From NCBI GenBank assembly GCA_003864495.1, contig ML133498.1, positions 2,647,839 to 2,711,838 of the forward strand: a stretch of DNA of 64,000 bases. Reading direction: 5' to 3'. The DNA is from Nemopilema nomurai. Taxonomy: Eukaryota > Cnidaria > Scyphozoa > Rhizostomeae > Rhizostomatidae. Positions 1 to 11,689 of this stretch are shown here, one piece after another. Position 1 is the stretch's first letter. Each line of letters opens with the position of its first letter. Both the position numbers and the translations under genes were made by a program. Under the pieces are notes generated by a model. It had not been told where the DNA came from. It worked only from the letters and a program-made list of their open reading frames with translations, and did no database searches.

Positions 1-2
1 AG

Positions 3-3000
3 GAGAATGACGATGACCCGGAGGACGTCGAAATGAAACTCATTGGCGACATCGACAGTTTGTCGCGGACGACGGAGCGATGCCTGCTCAGTCTGAAGCA
101 AGGCGAGGAGGATGACGACGAGAAACCGGTGAAGGCCAGGGACACATGGTCCAACAAGACCGAGTTCATCCTTGCCTGCGTTGGCTACGCTGTTGGTCTG
201 GGCAATGTGTGGCGGTTCCCGTGGCTGGCCCAGAAAAACGGTGGTGGTGAGTGGTTCTTTTCGATTCCAAATGCCTCATTCGAGCCTTCACAAAATTGAG
301 TTTTCTAGTATATCGTTGTGCAAGATTATACAGCTGTATTCTGTTATTTATTATAGATTTCATGAAATCGTGAATGCTTGATATTGCATGTCTGGTGTAA
401 TATTTATATCAGAGCGAACGTATTTTATCAGAAACTCACAACGATTTTTAGCGCACTCAAAAAAATACCAGGCTGTAATTTTAGTTGCTTTGCCAGCGAA
501 GCTACTTTATTGGTTTGTTTTCCTTTCTTGACAAAGAGAATAAATCAAGTCCCGTCTCCTAAACATCGTTATATCGCTGTTTAATGTCATAACTTTTGTA
601 ACAAATTAGGTCATCACGCAAGCTCGCTAGCTAGGCTTTGAGAAGCATTGAACATTGACGCAATGTTTTATTTCCCGTTTTTTTCCTGGAAACATCCATA
701 CAGTTTGCTGTCTCATCAGCTCCTTAAGCCAGTTTTGGCCATTAATGCGAATCATTTATTAGGGGTTCGTTCCCGTGACGTAAGAGAGAACGTCAGCCCT
801 CTCCTCTAGTTTTCTGTTTCCGTTAACAGTTCTGCCGCTGAATTCTCAAGCAATGGAATTTTCTTATGATATGCATGCGCTACATCTTATCCTGCTCTTG
901 TATTTTAATGCGGATCATACCTCTTTAAGCCTGGCTTAGAATCGTGAAACCGCTTCAGGTGTATTTAAATGGAGGTATTCTAAGCTTGGATTTTAAACAC
1001 TGCAGTTTCCAGAGGCCGGTCTTCGTGGTAGGGGAAATTATCCGGAGATTGCTTGCTACCCGGGGCTGATTAGAAGCAAGGGGTTGGTTCTCGACCAAAA
1101 TGCGAATGGACACGTCCACCCTGTTCTCTTGCATTACCCTGGTGTCCTGCACTGATGCCAATGCTTCGTTTTCATGTCCTTCGCAAAATGAGTCAGCCTG
1201 GGATTGTTTGTTCACTTGTACAAATGAGGTGTTTGTTCATTTGTCTCTGAAAAGGCAGTTACAGATTTCCTCATTCCATGTGGGCGTATGTACAAATGCT
1301 GCATTTTTGATGTTGTCCTTGACAATCTCTTGAATCCTTGTTATTTTGTCAGCAATAGATCGAACCAAATCTATCGGATACCCACTCTTTTCTAGTGATG
1401 TAGACTTGCCTCTATTCATTGTTTAACAGTATAGCATATCCTTTAGCAAAAGTCCAAGATCGTTTAGCAAGAAGACTTGGATTGACGTCACAGCTCATTT
1501 CTAAAACGAGGACAACCTGTGACGTAATTTTCACCATGACATCCCTAGTCATCCAACGACTACCCCCAAAAACAACCACGGAAATGACGATGTTTTCATG
1601 CCCCCGGTTTTTGCGTGGGTCCTTTTTATGAAATTAAAGGCATTGAGTCATGATAAATGGAAAGCGTATACCCAAATCGCAAAAATTGCTGAGTCATTAT
1701 AATTGCTCCGTTAATCTTATTGGCTGTCAAGCAAACTGCACACATGATGTTTTAACCTCGCAGTTGATGTCTGATCACATGAAAGCCAACTTATCACATG
1801 AAAACAGACAACAGCCCGTGGAAAACCGCTATTTACCATGACTCAATGCTTTTAACAATGGAAACATCTGAAGCTAGAAACCCAAAAATTCTTTAAATGT
1901 GTCCAGCAATATGGCCCCTCGTTGTCGTTTGCTACCTTTCATTGTATTGATAGTGCCTACTTAGACAAGCTTGAAGCATAGAGGGGGGATATTCTAAAAC
2001 ATATGACTGCAAGAACAGCTGACTTTCAGTCTTGAAAGCTACTTCAGTCTTAAGGTCACAATGTCAGCCTCGTAGCGTGCCTGACGTTTTTCTGTTGATT
2101 GGATAAGGGCAGGGCAGTCTGCCAAAGACCACTTTAAGGGGTCATCGACCACTGCTTTCTAGTGAAAGACTAGACCGGTATATTTATAAAAAACTACCGA
2201 AGAATGGTTTCTTGCTTTTTTGAAGCCTGAAGATGGGAATGTTTGAGAAAACTCAGAAAGTGCACTCGACATTGTTATCTCTTTTACGTTTCTCCTTTGC
2301 ACATGTTACAACCGTACGCTCGGCATTGAGGCCGAGTTTGCAATCGTTCCTTGGCATCATAGCGATTGCGGATATCGTCTCGGGATGAAAGAGACAGGGG
2401 TCTAATCCTTTTGTAGGAAACTAGATTATCGTGTCTGGCAGCTGCAGGGGGGGGGGGCATTTTTGTTGGCTGTTGTAAATCAAGAGCGAGGGGCATTTTT
2501 GTTGAAATATTCGAAGGCGCCCTGGAACCCTTTTTTTACAGAAGTCTCTGCCCTAAACATCAATCTTGAATCAATGATGATTGTACAAAATAGGGGAGTC
2601 GTGTCAGGGGTTAGTCAACATCATTTGTCTTTCAGTCGACGCTCAGTGATCACGATTAATGCACGCCTTTATCGCAATATGCGGGCAACCTTTTCCGGCG
2701 TGCTTTTTCTGGTGATTTCAGCCAGGCCCGTGAATGTTGTAGTCTTGTTTCCGCGTGCTTTGTTCGTCGTAGCTGGTCGTAGTATGCCCCCGAGTGGTGG
2801 CTGCTTGTTCCTGCAGTGCGTGTTTCTTTTTGCTTCTTGGCCGGCGACTGTAATCCCGTGGCCAGCCAGCCAGCCAGCCAGCCATTGAATGAAATTCATT
2901 CACGAGCTGCGTTCATTCATTCATGTCGAACTAATCTACTCCATGGTCACGTGGCGGGCGGAGTTGCAGGTACCGCTGACCTTCGATCTCGTCGCCAGAT

Positions 3001-6000
3001 AACCCGTTGTTCAGTGCTCAGTCGTGTTTGTTCAATGCTTCTTAGCACCTATTACACCCGCTTTCATATTACCTGTTCTCGTTAGTTGATGCTGGCATGC
3101 CGTTTGATATCCGTGCTTTGAAGGCCACCTGCAACATTGGCAACTGTAGTTGAGCTTGTAGACTTATACGCAATAACTGTTCAGTTCTATTCGATGGTGT
3201 GGCTGGCTTGCTGAATAAAACGGTTTTCATGCCCAACGCTTTCAATCAACTTGCTTTTTTATATCACGGAGCACCGTGCATTATGGTCTCCCTGTCTCGT
3301 TCGTTTAACACCCCACCCCCACCACCCCCGGTTTGAGGTTAGCGCTGACCAAAACCCAAAGTAGCAACATTGTATGAAGCCAGCATCGTTGCTTTCACGT
3401 GATCAGTTACATCATGGTGCCTGTCAACCAATCGTTTGCGTTTGTCCACAAGCCACTGCATGTTATTGCAGAGCTGTTGCTTTGAATCATCAATCAGTTT
3501 TCTCCCATAAACCGTAAACCCATTCATAGACCTTAAAACCTCAGCCTATTACAATAGAGCCGTTTTAATGCGGCAAAGTGTTAATATAGTGGTTTTTCCT
3601 TTCGATTTCGATCAATTGAACGTTAGCATGACGTCATATTTGGGGCTCGTTTGAGAATTTAAAATAACGAAACAGTGCGCATAAGTGAGCCAGAGCAGAG
3701 CCTTCTATTTTTATTTTTTTATTAGAAAGGTATCCAGGCCAAGATGACCCCTAACCTAATTACAACATAAACATAACAAAAACGTTATAATCTTGAGGAA
3801 GAGTCTGTTTATGTCGCATTACGGGTGTCACTTGCATGCAAAAATAGGTCTTTGGCTTCGTGACGCCTTTGGCTTTCAAACAACCACCGACAGGAGGAAA
3901 TAAAGAACATCCCAGTCTTGTCAGTTATACTACAAATAGTCTTTTTGAATTTTGTTAAAATAAATCATCAAGTAGGAGAAACATTTTGTAATTCGCATCC
4001 CAAAGTATGATAAGGAAATGATGATTCCTGCAGAAATTTATAACGAGTTGTGAAGTTGTGGTCCATCATTGTGAAAATCCATTATTTGTTTGGGTTTTCG
4101 GTGTTAACGCTTTGAATTTGATCAGTTTATGCTCTCGGATCACACTCGCACGTTCTATGAGTTAGCATGCCTAATGATGTTGTGTTTCTTTTGCAGGGGC
4201 CTTCCTCATTCCATACTGCATCATGTTGTTCTTGGAAGGATTACCTCTTTTCTATTTGGAGCTCAGCATCGGCCAGAGACATCACCTAGGGCCAGTACCA
4301 CTTTGGTCCAAGGTCTCTAAGTATTCCAGCGGCCTCGGTTTCACGTCAGTGTTCACGGTGTTCTTTATGGCGTGCACATACAATGTCGTCATTGCCTGGT
4401 GCCTGTATTACCTCTTTGCCTCGTTCCAGTACCCACTCCCGTGGTCGTCCTGCCCTACGTAAGTAGAGAGGTGCATAGTTTTGCTCGAACAAAAGCACAA
4501 ATCAACCATATCCCGTCCATAATCCAGTATTTGTTATGGGAATATTTCGCTTATCTCTCCTAAGAACTCTTAAGATTTGGCCAGTTTTCAAAGTTTGACT
4601 TGTGAATGAGATAAATGTTTTGAAAATCTCGGGAGGAATATTTGAAATTTTCAAGGGATTTGACTTGAACCGTGGCTCCAGGGGTTAAAGTGAGCATGGC
4701 ATAAAATGTTTTACTATGACAGATTTCATACTGTTGTTTTTGACAAGTTTTTAAAAGCTGTAGTCTCGTGCATTATTTGAAATGGTATGCTAATTCGTGT
4801 GATTAAAATCTAAAGCATAAAGGCGCCGTGTTAGCAAAATTAATGTCTTTGGTAGGATCTCGCACTTTTTGTCTTGTGTTTGGAAATCACGACTTGTAGT
4901 AATGTCATACAACAAGTTCTGCTCGTTAGCTTTGATTTTAATCAACTTGGTAACTTTCCGACCACAAATTGTTTGATTTGCCCAGTGTCAGCCCCAGTAT
5001 GCCCTGGCTCACGTGAACATACGCCACATTTCTGATAGGATTAATGTTGTGAAGCAATCGAACGTCAGTTCCATGTGCATCTTGTCTGGCGAAGGCTTTG
5101 GTGAAGATAGAATTCACTTCAAACGCACGCCAACTTAAAGGCATTGAGTCATGATAAATGGAAAGCGTATACCCAAATTGCAAACATTGCTGAGTCATTA
5201 TGATAGCTTCGTTAATCTGATTGGCTGTCAAGCAAACTGCACACATGATGTTTTAACCTCGCAGTTGTTGTCTGATCACATGAAAGCCGATTTATCACAT
5301 GAAAACAGACAACAGCCCGTTGAAAACCGCTATTTATCATGACTCAATGCCTTCAAATTCGATGCCTAATTTGAATGACTTTAATTTCCCACCCACGTGA
5401 CCTGCGCTTGGTTTTCCCCAGGGAGAGTCTGTTCAGTGTCACAGCGAATGCAACGATAACAAAGCCGCTGGAAAAGTGTGACAAGGCAGGCGCCACAGCG
5501 TACTACTGGTACCACGTGTCACTAGACATCGCAAAGGACATCAACCATAAAGGGGGCTTAAACTGGAAGCTGTCTTTGACGTTGTTGGCTGCGTGGATCC
5601 TAGTCACTGTCTGCATGATCAAGGGCATCAAATCAACTGGCAAGGTGGGTCTTCGCTCCGTTATTTCACAGCAATGAATTCCCGACAATACCTACCAAAA
5701 GTCCCTGGAACACCTAAGTATTTTCTCTGCTTTTGCATTTTTCATTTCTTTGACACGCCACAAGCTGTTAATCCCCATCCTCCCCCCGAAAAAATTCTGG
5801 TACTAAAGTAAAGAAGTAAAGGTAGTAATAGTAGTTGAGGAGCCATTCCTACCCGTTCCAATTGACAATGCATGCCTCGTCTCTGGATCAGAAGCTATTG
5901 GATAGTGGGTGAATAGTTCGTCATAGAGGCGTTCTTATCACGAAGCAGATCAAGGCCCCGATAAGGCCGTTTGCTGTAGGAGAAGCCTTTCTACGAAGAA

Positions 6001-9000
6001 CTTTCAACGTTGTCTAAACTGAAAAACAGAGATAAAATATTTAACTAAAAAGGGTGCTAAATTCACCGGGACCACACCCCGACCTGGGGAAAGCTAATCC
6101 AAATTTATCCTAGCAGTGTTGGTACTATCTGCGAGTTTTCACCAAGAGGTGCCAAATTCTACCCCAATATGTTTCTGATGTATTTATGCCAGCAGTTATT
6201 TGGAATTGCTTTTTGAGGGATCTTTTCTTTAAGAAGTACAAGCGTCGTGCGGCGAAGATTTCTGAGTGATTTCTCTGTTGCAGGTCGTGTACTTCACCGC
6301 TCTCTTCCCGTACTGTGTCCTTCTCGTCTTCATCATTCGCGGCTTCATGCTGGAAGGCTTTGAAGATGGCCTGCGTCACCTGTTCACCCCAGAGGTAATG
6401 TTCACCCCATATGTTTTTTCAAACGTCAAGTGTTAAACTGTCGCTTAATGTTTTTAATACTCTTTACTATATATCACCCGACAATGTGCAACGCCCACTC
6501 CTTCGGCTTGCTAAAATGTTTCGGACAACGATGCAAAGGTACGAAGAGAACATGCAGGAAAGAAGACACGATTCTAGCATTAAATGCTATATAGGACCTC
6601 ACCGAGCAAGTCAATCTTATGTTTTCTGCAAATTTAGGCCCTGTAATTCTAAAAGCTATTCGCTGCTTAGAAAGTCACAGTCCTCACACTTTCCCCCTCA
6701 CTAGTGCAAGATTAATATCCATTTTAAAAGGCAAGCACCCTTTCTCTCCCCCCCCCCCCAACTGCTCTTTACGAACTTCACACTTCTCCGCCTGAATGCG
6801 GCCGTCGCATTTGGATAGTTGGTGCATTGATTAGAAATCTTTTAAACGAATCGTAAACAAGATATCATGTTCCCTATACAGTCACACGATTCATTATTGC
6901 TTACGACTTCAAATCATAAGTCCCTGATTGTGGCGACTTTTCCCTGCGCAAGTTAATTTAATGTTATGTGAACAGATGTTTGAGGATGACTCTTTGATTT
7001 GAATTCTTTATGCGGATTTGCGTTCGTTTCTAGACAGTGACGTACAATAGGTCAACATGCTTCTCAACTTTTCTCATACTACACGCGTTCCTCATCCACC
7101 TTTGGCGCACATTTTTATCAATTAAGTATATGAAAAGTCGATCTCTGAAATGGTTAATTTTTACAAGCTACCTTCTCATTACATTTGTTACTGAACACCG
7201 TGGGACTTTCTTCTGCTGAAAACATCGCTTGATTTCTTCTACTCTGCAGATCTTTTCACTCTGTCCTGTTCAAAGCATTTCTTCTTTTCCAAACATACAT
7301 GCACACTTATGTTGTATTGAGCGCCACGGCTCCAAGTACCACCGTTTGACATTACTCACCATGCACGCTTATTGCTCATCCTATAGTGGGAAGTGCTAAA
7401 GGACCCTCAAGTTTGGCTTCAAGCGGCAGCTCAGATTCTCTTCTCCCTCAGCCTGGCAAATGGAGGTCTTATCGCCTATGCCAGCTACAACCCGACGCAC
7501 TCGAACACGCTCAAAGACACGTTGCTCATCTGCTTCGTCAACTGTGGAACATCAGTTTTTGCTGGAATCGCCATGTTCTCAATGGTTGGCTACAGGTAGG
7601 TGGGACAGCCTTGAAGTCAGTTGTATTCAGAGACTTGTTGGAGATAATTGTGCCTTAATGTAGACCAAAGAGAATATTCTGTGTCGCTTCCAGAATGGGT
7701 ACCAAAAAGCCGATGTTGAAGTGATTACTAGCCTGGTCAGGGCTCGAAGACATTTCGACAGGACCATGTCCGCTTTCTTTGATTTTGTTTTTTCTTGGTA
7801 GAGCTTAAGAACGGTGTGAATAATATAATTCATCAGCTGACATGCATGCTAGGAAACCGTTTGATGGGAATTTCTAAATCTTTGGTCGCTCGGAGATGAG
7901 CTGTACTTCGTTGTCAATAGGACAGCGATCGTGTCATATTTTTCGGGATTAGCCGCCTGTGCAATAGTCGTAGCTTTTTCAACAGTAAAGAAATGGTAGT
8001 ACTTGGAAAACCTCATTAAGCAAATAACTTATGGACAGTTTAGAATTTTGTCAGATTCAGCAGAGGTCTGTAAAGAGATCTCGGCTGATAAATAATTACA
8101 GAAGTTGTTACTCCGTTTTCAAGCATGAAATTTCCAAGGCCTCAGATTGTCAACAAAGTGCGATGTAAAGCTTGATTCGTGTCATCTAAGTGCGCCTTTC
8201 CCTTCATCCGCCAGAGCAAATTACCAAAACAAGCATTGCCAAAAGTACACCTATCCACAAGTCGACAAAGCGACGGAGATGCGCCATGGAATCAACAAAT
8301 CTCACATCAATTACATGAAGTACTGGAACGAGATTTACGACCAAGGCGTCCGTGATAATACTTATGAGCTCTGTGATGTAGACCGGTTTTTAAAGGAGGT
8401 AAGTTGTACTGAAATAATCTGATAAAGCTTCCTCCAGCAGACTTATCTGTTCCCCAATGCTTTAAATGTGCTTTGAATGTGCTTTCACAGGACAATCTAT
8501 CTTAACGTGATCTCTCACGAAATGCGGGTGTGCCTTGTACACTCAGAGTTCTTTGTACTTTGTGCAGTTAGTGTAATCATTAGTAGGTTTTCTCAAAAGT
8601 ATTTCCTCAAAGTTAGTACAAAGTATTTCCTCATAGTTAGTACAAAGTATTTCCTCAAAGTTACTACAAAGTATATCCTCAAAGTTAGTACAAATTGTTG
8701 CTTCATTAGATGTAACATGCAAAGTTTTTGTTAGAGCAAGCAGGTTTTTATGAATCCGTTCACAAATTAATTATTCAGAGCATTCGTACTTTGAGATATA
8801 AGATGCCGAACTCATGTCCGTGTTGGTTAAACCTTCTGGTGTACCGTAGCTTTAACAGCTTAATCAGTCGCCGTTCAACTCGCTGAAGCTTTCAAATACC
8901 GCCATTTCAGCGATTGGATAATGTTGAAGCGGTTTTAATCCACTATTGCCAAGCGTTGCAAAACGTGCATAATCCGCAAATGAGAAAGAGAATGACGAAG

Positions 9001-11526
9001 TACTTGTTTTTCTCGAATTCTCATTTTTCTACCTTGACCCACACCTGGGTATTCACTTCATGCATTTCAGCTGCGTTCAACTTTCCGACGTTTTACGCCC
9101 TCCCGGGAATTCCGGGTAAAAGGGCTTCTAGTGTGTTTCAGAGTGTTTTCTCTATTAAAGCCGATTTCAAGTCCAATGCTGCCAGAAGGCCAGCCAATGA
9201 CTTTTTTGCCTCATCCGCTGATACGAGAAGATTCCTCCTGCCCTTGAAAAGCGATATAAAATTATATCCTTTGACTTCACCGGAGACTAGAAGTGGTTCA
9301 TCTCCACGCCATTACATTCCAACGCCTCTCTGCTCTGGTGACACTCCAGAATAGTTCATCTGTTGCTAATAAAAAGCGATTGAACTTAATGGAATGTTTT
9401 CTGACGTTATAGGGCAGCGGCGGTACCGGCTTGGCTTTCATCACAATGACCGAAGTGATCAACCAACTGCCCGGGTCGACATTCTTCTCCATTGTCTTCT
9501 TCATGATGTTGGTCACCCTGGGACTGAGCAGTATGTTTGGCAACCTAGAGAGCATCGTCAGTTCTATTAAGGACATGCCATACTTCAAGAACACTAGGAG
9601 TGAATACGTCATCAGTAAGTAAATTCATTTTCGTTAGGGATTGGCCGGAGTGACTGTGTATTGAAAGAGCAGTGTACTCGAAGCTTTGAACGAAGCCTAA
9701 TGATCTTAAGATGGGGAAAGATTAGAGAACTGGCATCTTTTAGTTACATTTAGAGGGAACTAAAGTCACCAAGTTAAGATTCACTTCTGGTCGTATGCAA
9801 GCGTTGACAAAGTCTCCCAAGCAATGCATTAGAATGGGTTTTACTGAAACATACGCTAACTGGGATGAGTTGGATCCATTTTCAGGGACGGTATTGCTCT
9901 GTTATGCAAAATTAAGTAGATAAGAAATTAATTATGAGTGAAGACTTAAATTTTCCAAAGCTTGGAAATTTTTTGAAAGTTTTTGGTAGTGCATTGAAAT
10001 CTTGAATGCTCCTGTGGTAAAAAGTTCTTTGTTGATTTGACGAAGTTGATATTGGCACATGCAAATTACTCGCTTGTCTTTTATCATGACTGTGAGTATC
10101 TCTATTAGAGTGGAAGTTTTCAGATAAAAATTAAGGAGCCAGTCCATTTAAGCATTTGTACATCATTGAGAGACGACAAAAATGTCTCAACTGGTTAGTT
10201 TTCATCCAACCAAGTTGTCTTATCAGCTCAGAAGTGCGATGGCGTCTAGGAACTTGGTGAATGACTTTTGCTGCAAAGCTTTTAATTTGTTGTGCCTGCT
10301 ACAAGTTGGTACTGGCATACAATGTTCTTTGAAAGGTTCTCTAAAACAGATTGGACAATTTTCCAACTTATCATCCACGGATAACCAACCAGCCTCTTGA
10401 CATTGCCATTTCTTTGCAGTCTCGATTGCAATACCCAGCTATCTGTTCGGCCTCGTTTTCATGCAAGATTCCGGCGAATACATTCTCCAGCTCTTCAACT
10501 CGTACAGCATCGACATCCCGTTGCTGGTGATCGCCTTGTGCGAACTGCTCGTTATCGTCTGGATCTACGGCGTCCCAAGGTAACGCCCAGTTATTCAATC
10601 GTATCTTCTCCCTGTAGCTTGATGATAACCTGGTAGTTAGAATGCAGCTTAGCTCAGGGGACTCGGCTACCTAAAATAGAAACTCTTAGCTATCCAATTA
10701 AGGTTGAGAACAGCAGTATTCATGTGATCACTTCAAGTATTGCTGCGTTTGGTGTGATACAAGACGATGCAGCCCCCACGTGATCACTTTGACTAAACAA
10801 TCAATGCGCACGCCTGTATTGAATCGCAGTGTATTTTTTAAGTGGGTGACTTATGTCCGTTGATTTACTTTCAATTGGGCAATTAAAGACCCTTGCATTC
10901 ACTGTACCACAAAATTGTGCTTTTCCAAGTTTGCAATTGAAGTCGAGTGATATTGAGTGACATTGAAATGAGTGTATATTTTTATAGGTTGGTAACATGC
11001 TTTTTCCTTGGCAGGTTCTGCGATGATATTGAGTTCATGACTGGCAATCGACCGCATTTTATTTGGACCTTTTTGTGGAGGTTCGTTTCTCCATTGGTGA
11101 TCATGTGCCTTTTGATTGGCATGGTTGTTTCCTCTGCCAAAGGAACGCTGACCTACGAAGTCTGGAACGATGTACAGGTAATTGATTCAAGTCCTACGAT
11201 CTAGCATTTTAGCCACAATAATAAGAAAAGCTAATGAAGTTTTGAAAATTTATTCTTTCGAGCTAGGGTTGTGTTGCGTAATTCTCAGAGCATGTAAATA
11301 CGCGTGCCTCTGTAATTCTGGAGCTGCACCATCTTTGAAACGTGCTTGACTTTGCCTGCTTCTCTTTCAGATGGTGCTGGAGAAAGTGCCGTATCCTGGT
11401 TGGGCCATTGCAGTTGGTGTCCTCGTCACCCTTTTCCCTATCCTATTCACGCCCGTTTTTGGCTGCTACTATTTCGTCCAAAAAGTTCGGCAGAGAGACG
11501 AAGTCAGCGTTCCCATTGGAGTTTGA
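3..11526 (+). CDS. SLC6 sodium-dependent neutral amino acid transporter, B(0)AT-like (5' partial)
   Basis: Plasma-membrane Na+-coupled transporter of the SLC6 family. Exons: 3-246, 4197-4458, 5422-5644, 6284-6394, 7387-7595, 8215-8398, 9413-9614, 10420-10579, 11015-11177, 11371-11526; phases match at every junction and all introns are GT-AG. An ATG lies at 33, but the frame stays open and acidic ([10 protein letters not shown]) upstream, so the true start is probably outside the window. From that ATG 627 residues are visible. The TM1 signature [14 protein letters not shown] is followed by KNGGGAFLIPY. The motif [12 protein letters not shown] and [12 protein letters not shown] place it in the SLC6A15-20 group rather than the monoamine or GABA carriers. 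An N-glycosylation site (NAT) lies in the large second extracellular loop, encoded by exon 3. Exon 10 ends in a short basic tail and a TGA. Substrate cannot be read from sequence. Introns hold two MITEs, a retroelement tail and a 24-bp repeat. Confidence 0.93.
955..1419 (-). other. Open minus-strand stretch in SLC6 intron 1, unrecognised
   Basis: Two reading frames in the same phase, 1237-1419 and 955-1215, are separated by one stop at 1237-1239 and together give about 150 open codons on the strand opposite the transporter gene. The upper part contains the string [19 protein letters not shown], which looks protein-like, but I recognise no family. It may be a decayed retroelement coding fragment or chance. 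Confidence 0.2.
1638..1851. mobile_element. 214-bp MITE, copy 1 (TTAA-flanked)
   Basis: Non-autonomous terminal-inverted-repeat element in intron 1 of the SLC6 gene. Its left end reads AGGCATTGAGTCATGATAAA and its right end is the inverted match with two mismatches. TTAA stands immediately outside both ends (1634-1637 and 1852-1855), as expected for a TTAA target duplication. It encodes no protein. A second copy of exactly the same length is at 5139-5352. Confidence 0.85.
2857..2925. repeat. Short GCCA and ATTC tetranucleotide runs
   Basis: A run of about five CAGC/GCCA tetranucleotides near 2862-2884 is followed by short ATTC runs (about 2896-2925). It lies in SLC6 intron 1 and has no coding value; the open frames that overlap it are a by-product. 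Confidence 0.6.
3711..3778 (-). mobile_element. Retroelement 3' tail, copy 1
   Basis: A T-rich run is followed by a unique block containing GGCCAAGATG and CTAACCTAATTACAACATAA. The same block recurs at 33131-33199. Read on the minus strand it ends in an A-rich tail, as a LINE or SINE 3' end would. Only the tail is recognisable and the family is unknown. Confidence 0.5.
5139..5352. mobile_element. 214-bp MITE, copy 2
   Basis: Second copy of the element at 1638-1851, in intron 2 of the same SLC6 gene and in the same orientation. The ends are a near-perfect inverted repeat (AGGCATTGAGTCATGATAAA and its complement). TTAA precedes it at 5135-5138; the right flank is TCAA, probably a mutated TTAA. 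The two copies differ at scattered bases only. Confidence 0.85.
8595..8692. repeat. 24-bp tandem repeat, about 4 copies
   Basis: The unit AAAGTATTTCCTCAAAGTTA plus GTAC repeats four times with one or two changes per copy, in intron 6 of the SLC6 gene. It produces an open frame rich in KVSTKYFL that is not a gene. Confidence 0.85.
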
Positions 11527-11638
11527 TTTTAAATTAGTTGTAGATAATTTCAAATTGAACAGTGTTGTGTTGCTAGGAACGTTCCGCAGTCTGCAGTTGT
11601 TTTCGTCAAAGAACGCGAAGACAACATATTTCAATAAC

Positions 11639-11689
11639 AATAAATTTCTGAAGAAGATTCTGCCACTCCATCAAGTCCTTGTGAATAAA
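11639..11689 (+). terminator. Candidate polyadenylation signals of the SLC6 gene
   Basis: AATAAA occurs at 11639-11644 and again at 11684-11689, 113 and 158 bases after the TGA stop, giving a short 3' UTR if used. Confidence 0.5.

Noticed and set aside
2463..2888. 141-codon plus frame in SLC6 intron 1
   Set aside because: Low-complexity ends (GCCA run), no splice partners, and the transporter reads directly from exon 1 to the exon at 4197.
8914..9354. 146-codon plus frame in SLC6 intron 6
   Set aside because: Exons 6 and 7 of the transporter join in phase without it, and the translated sequence has no family features.
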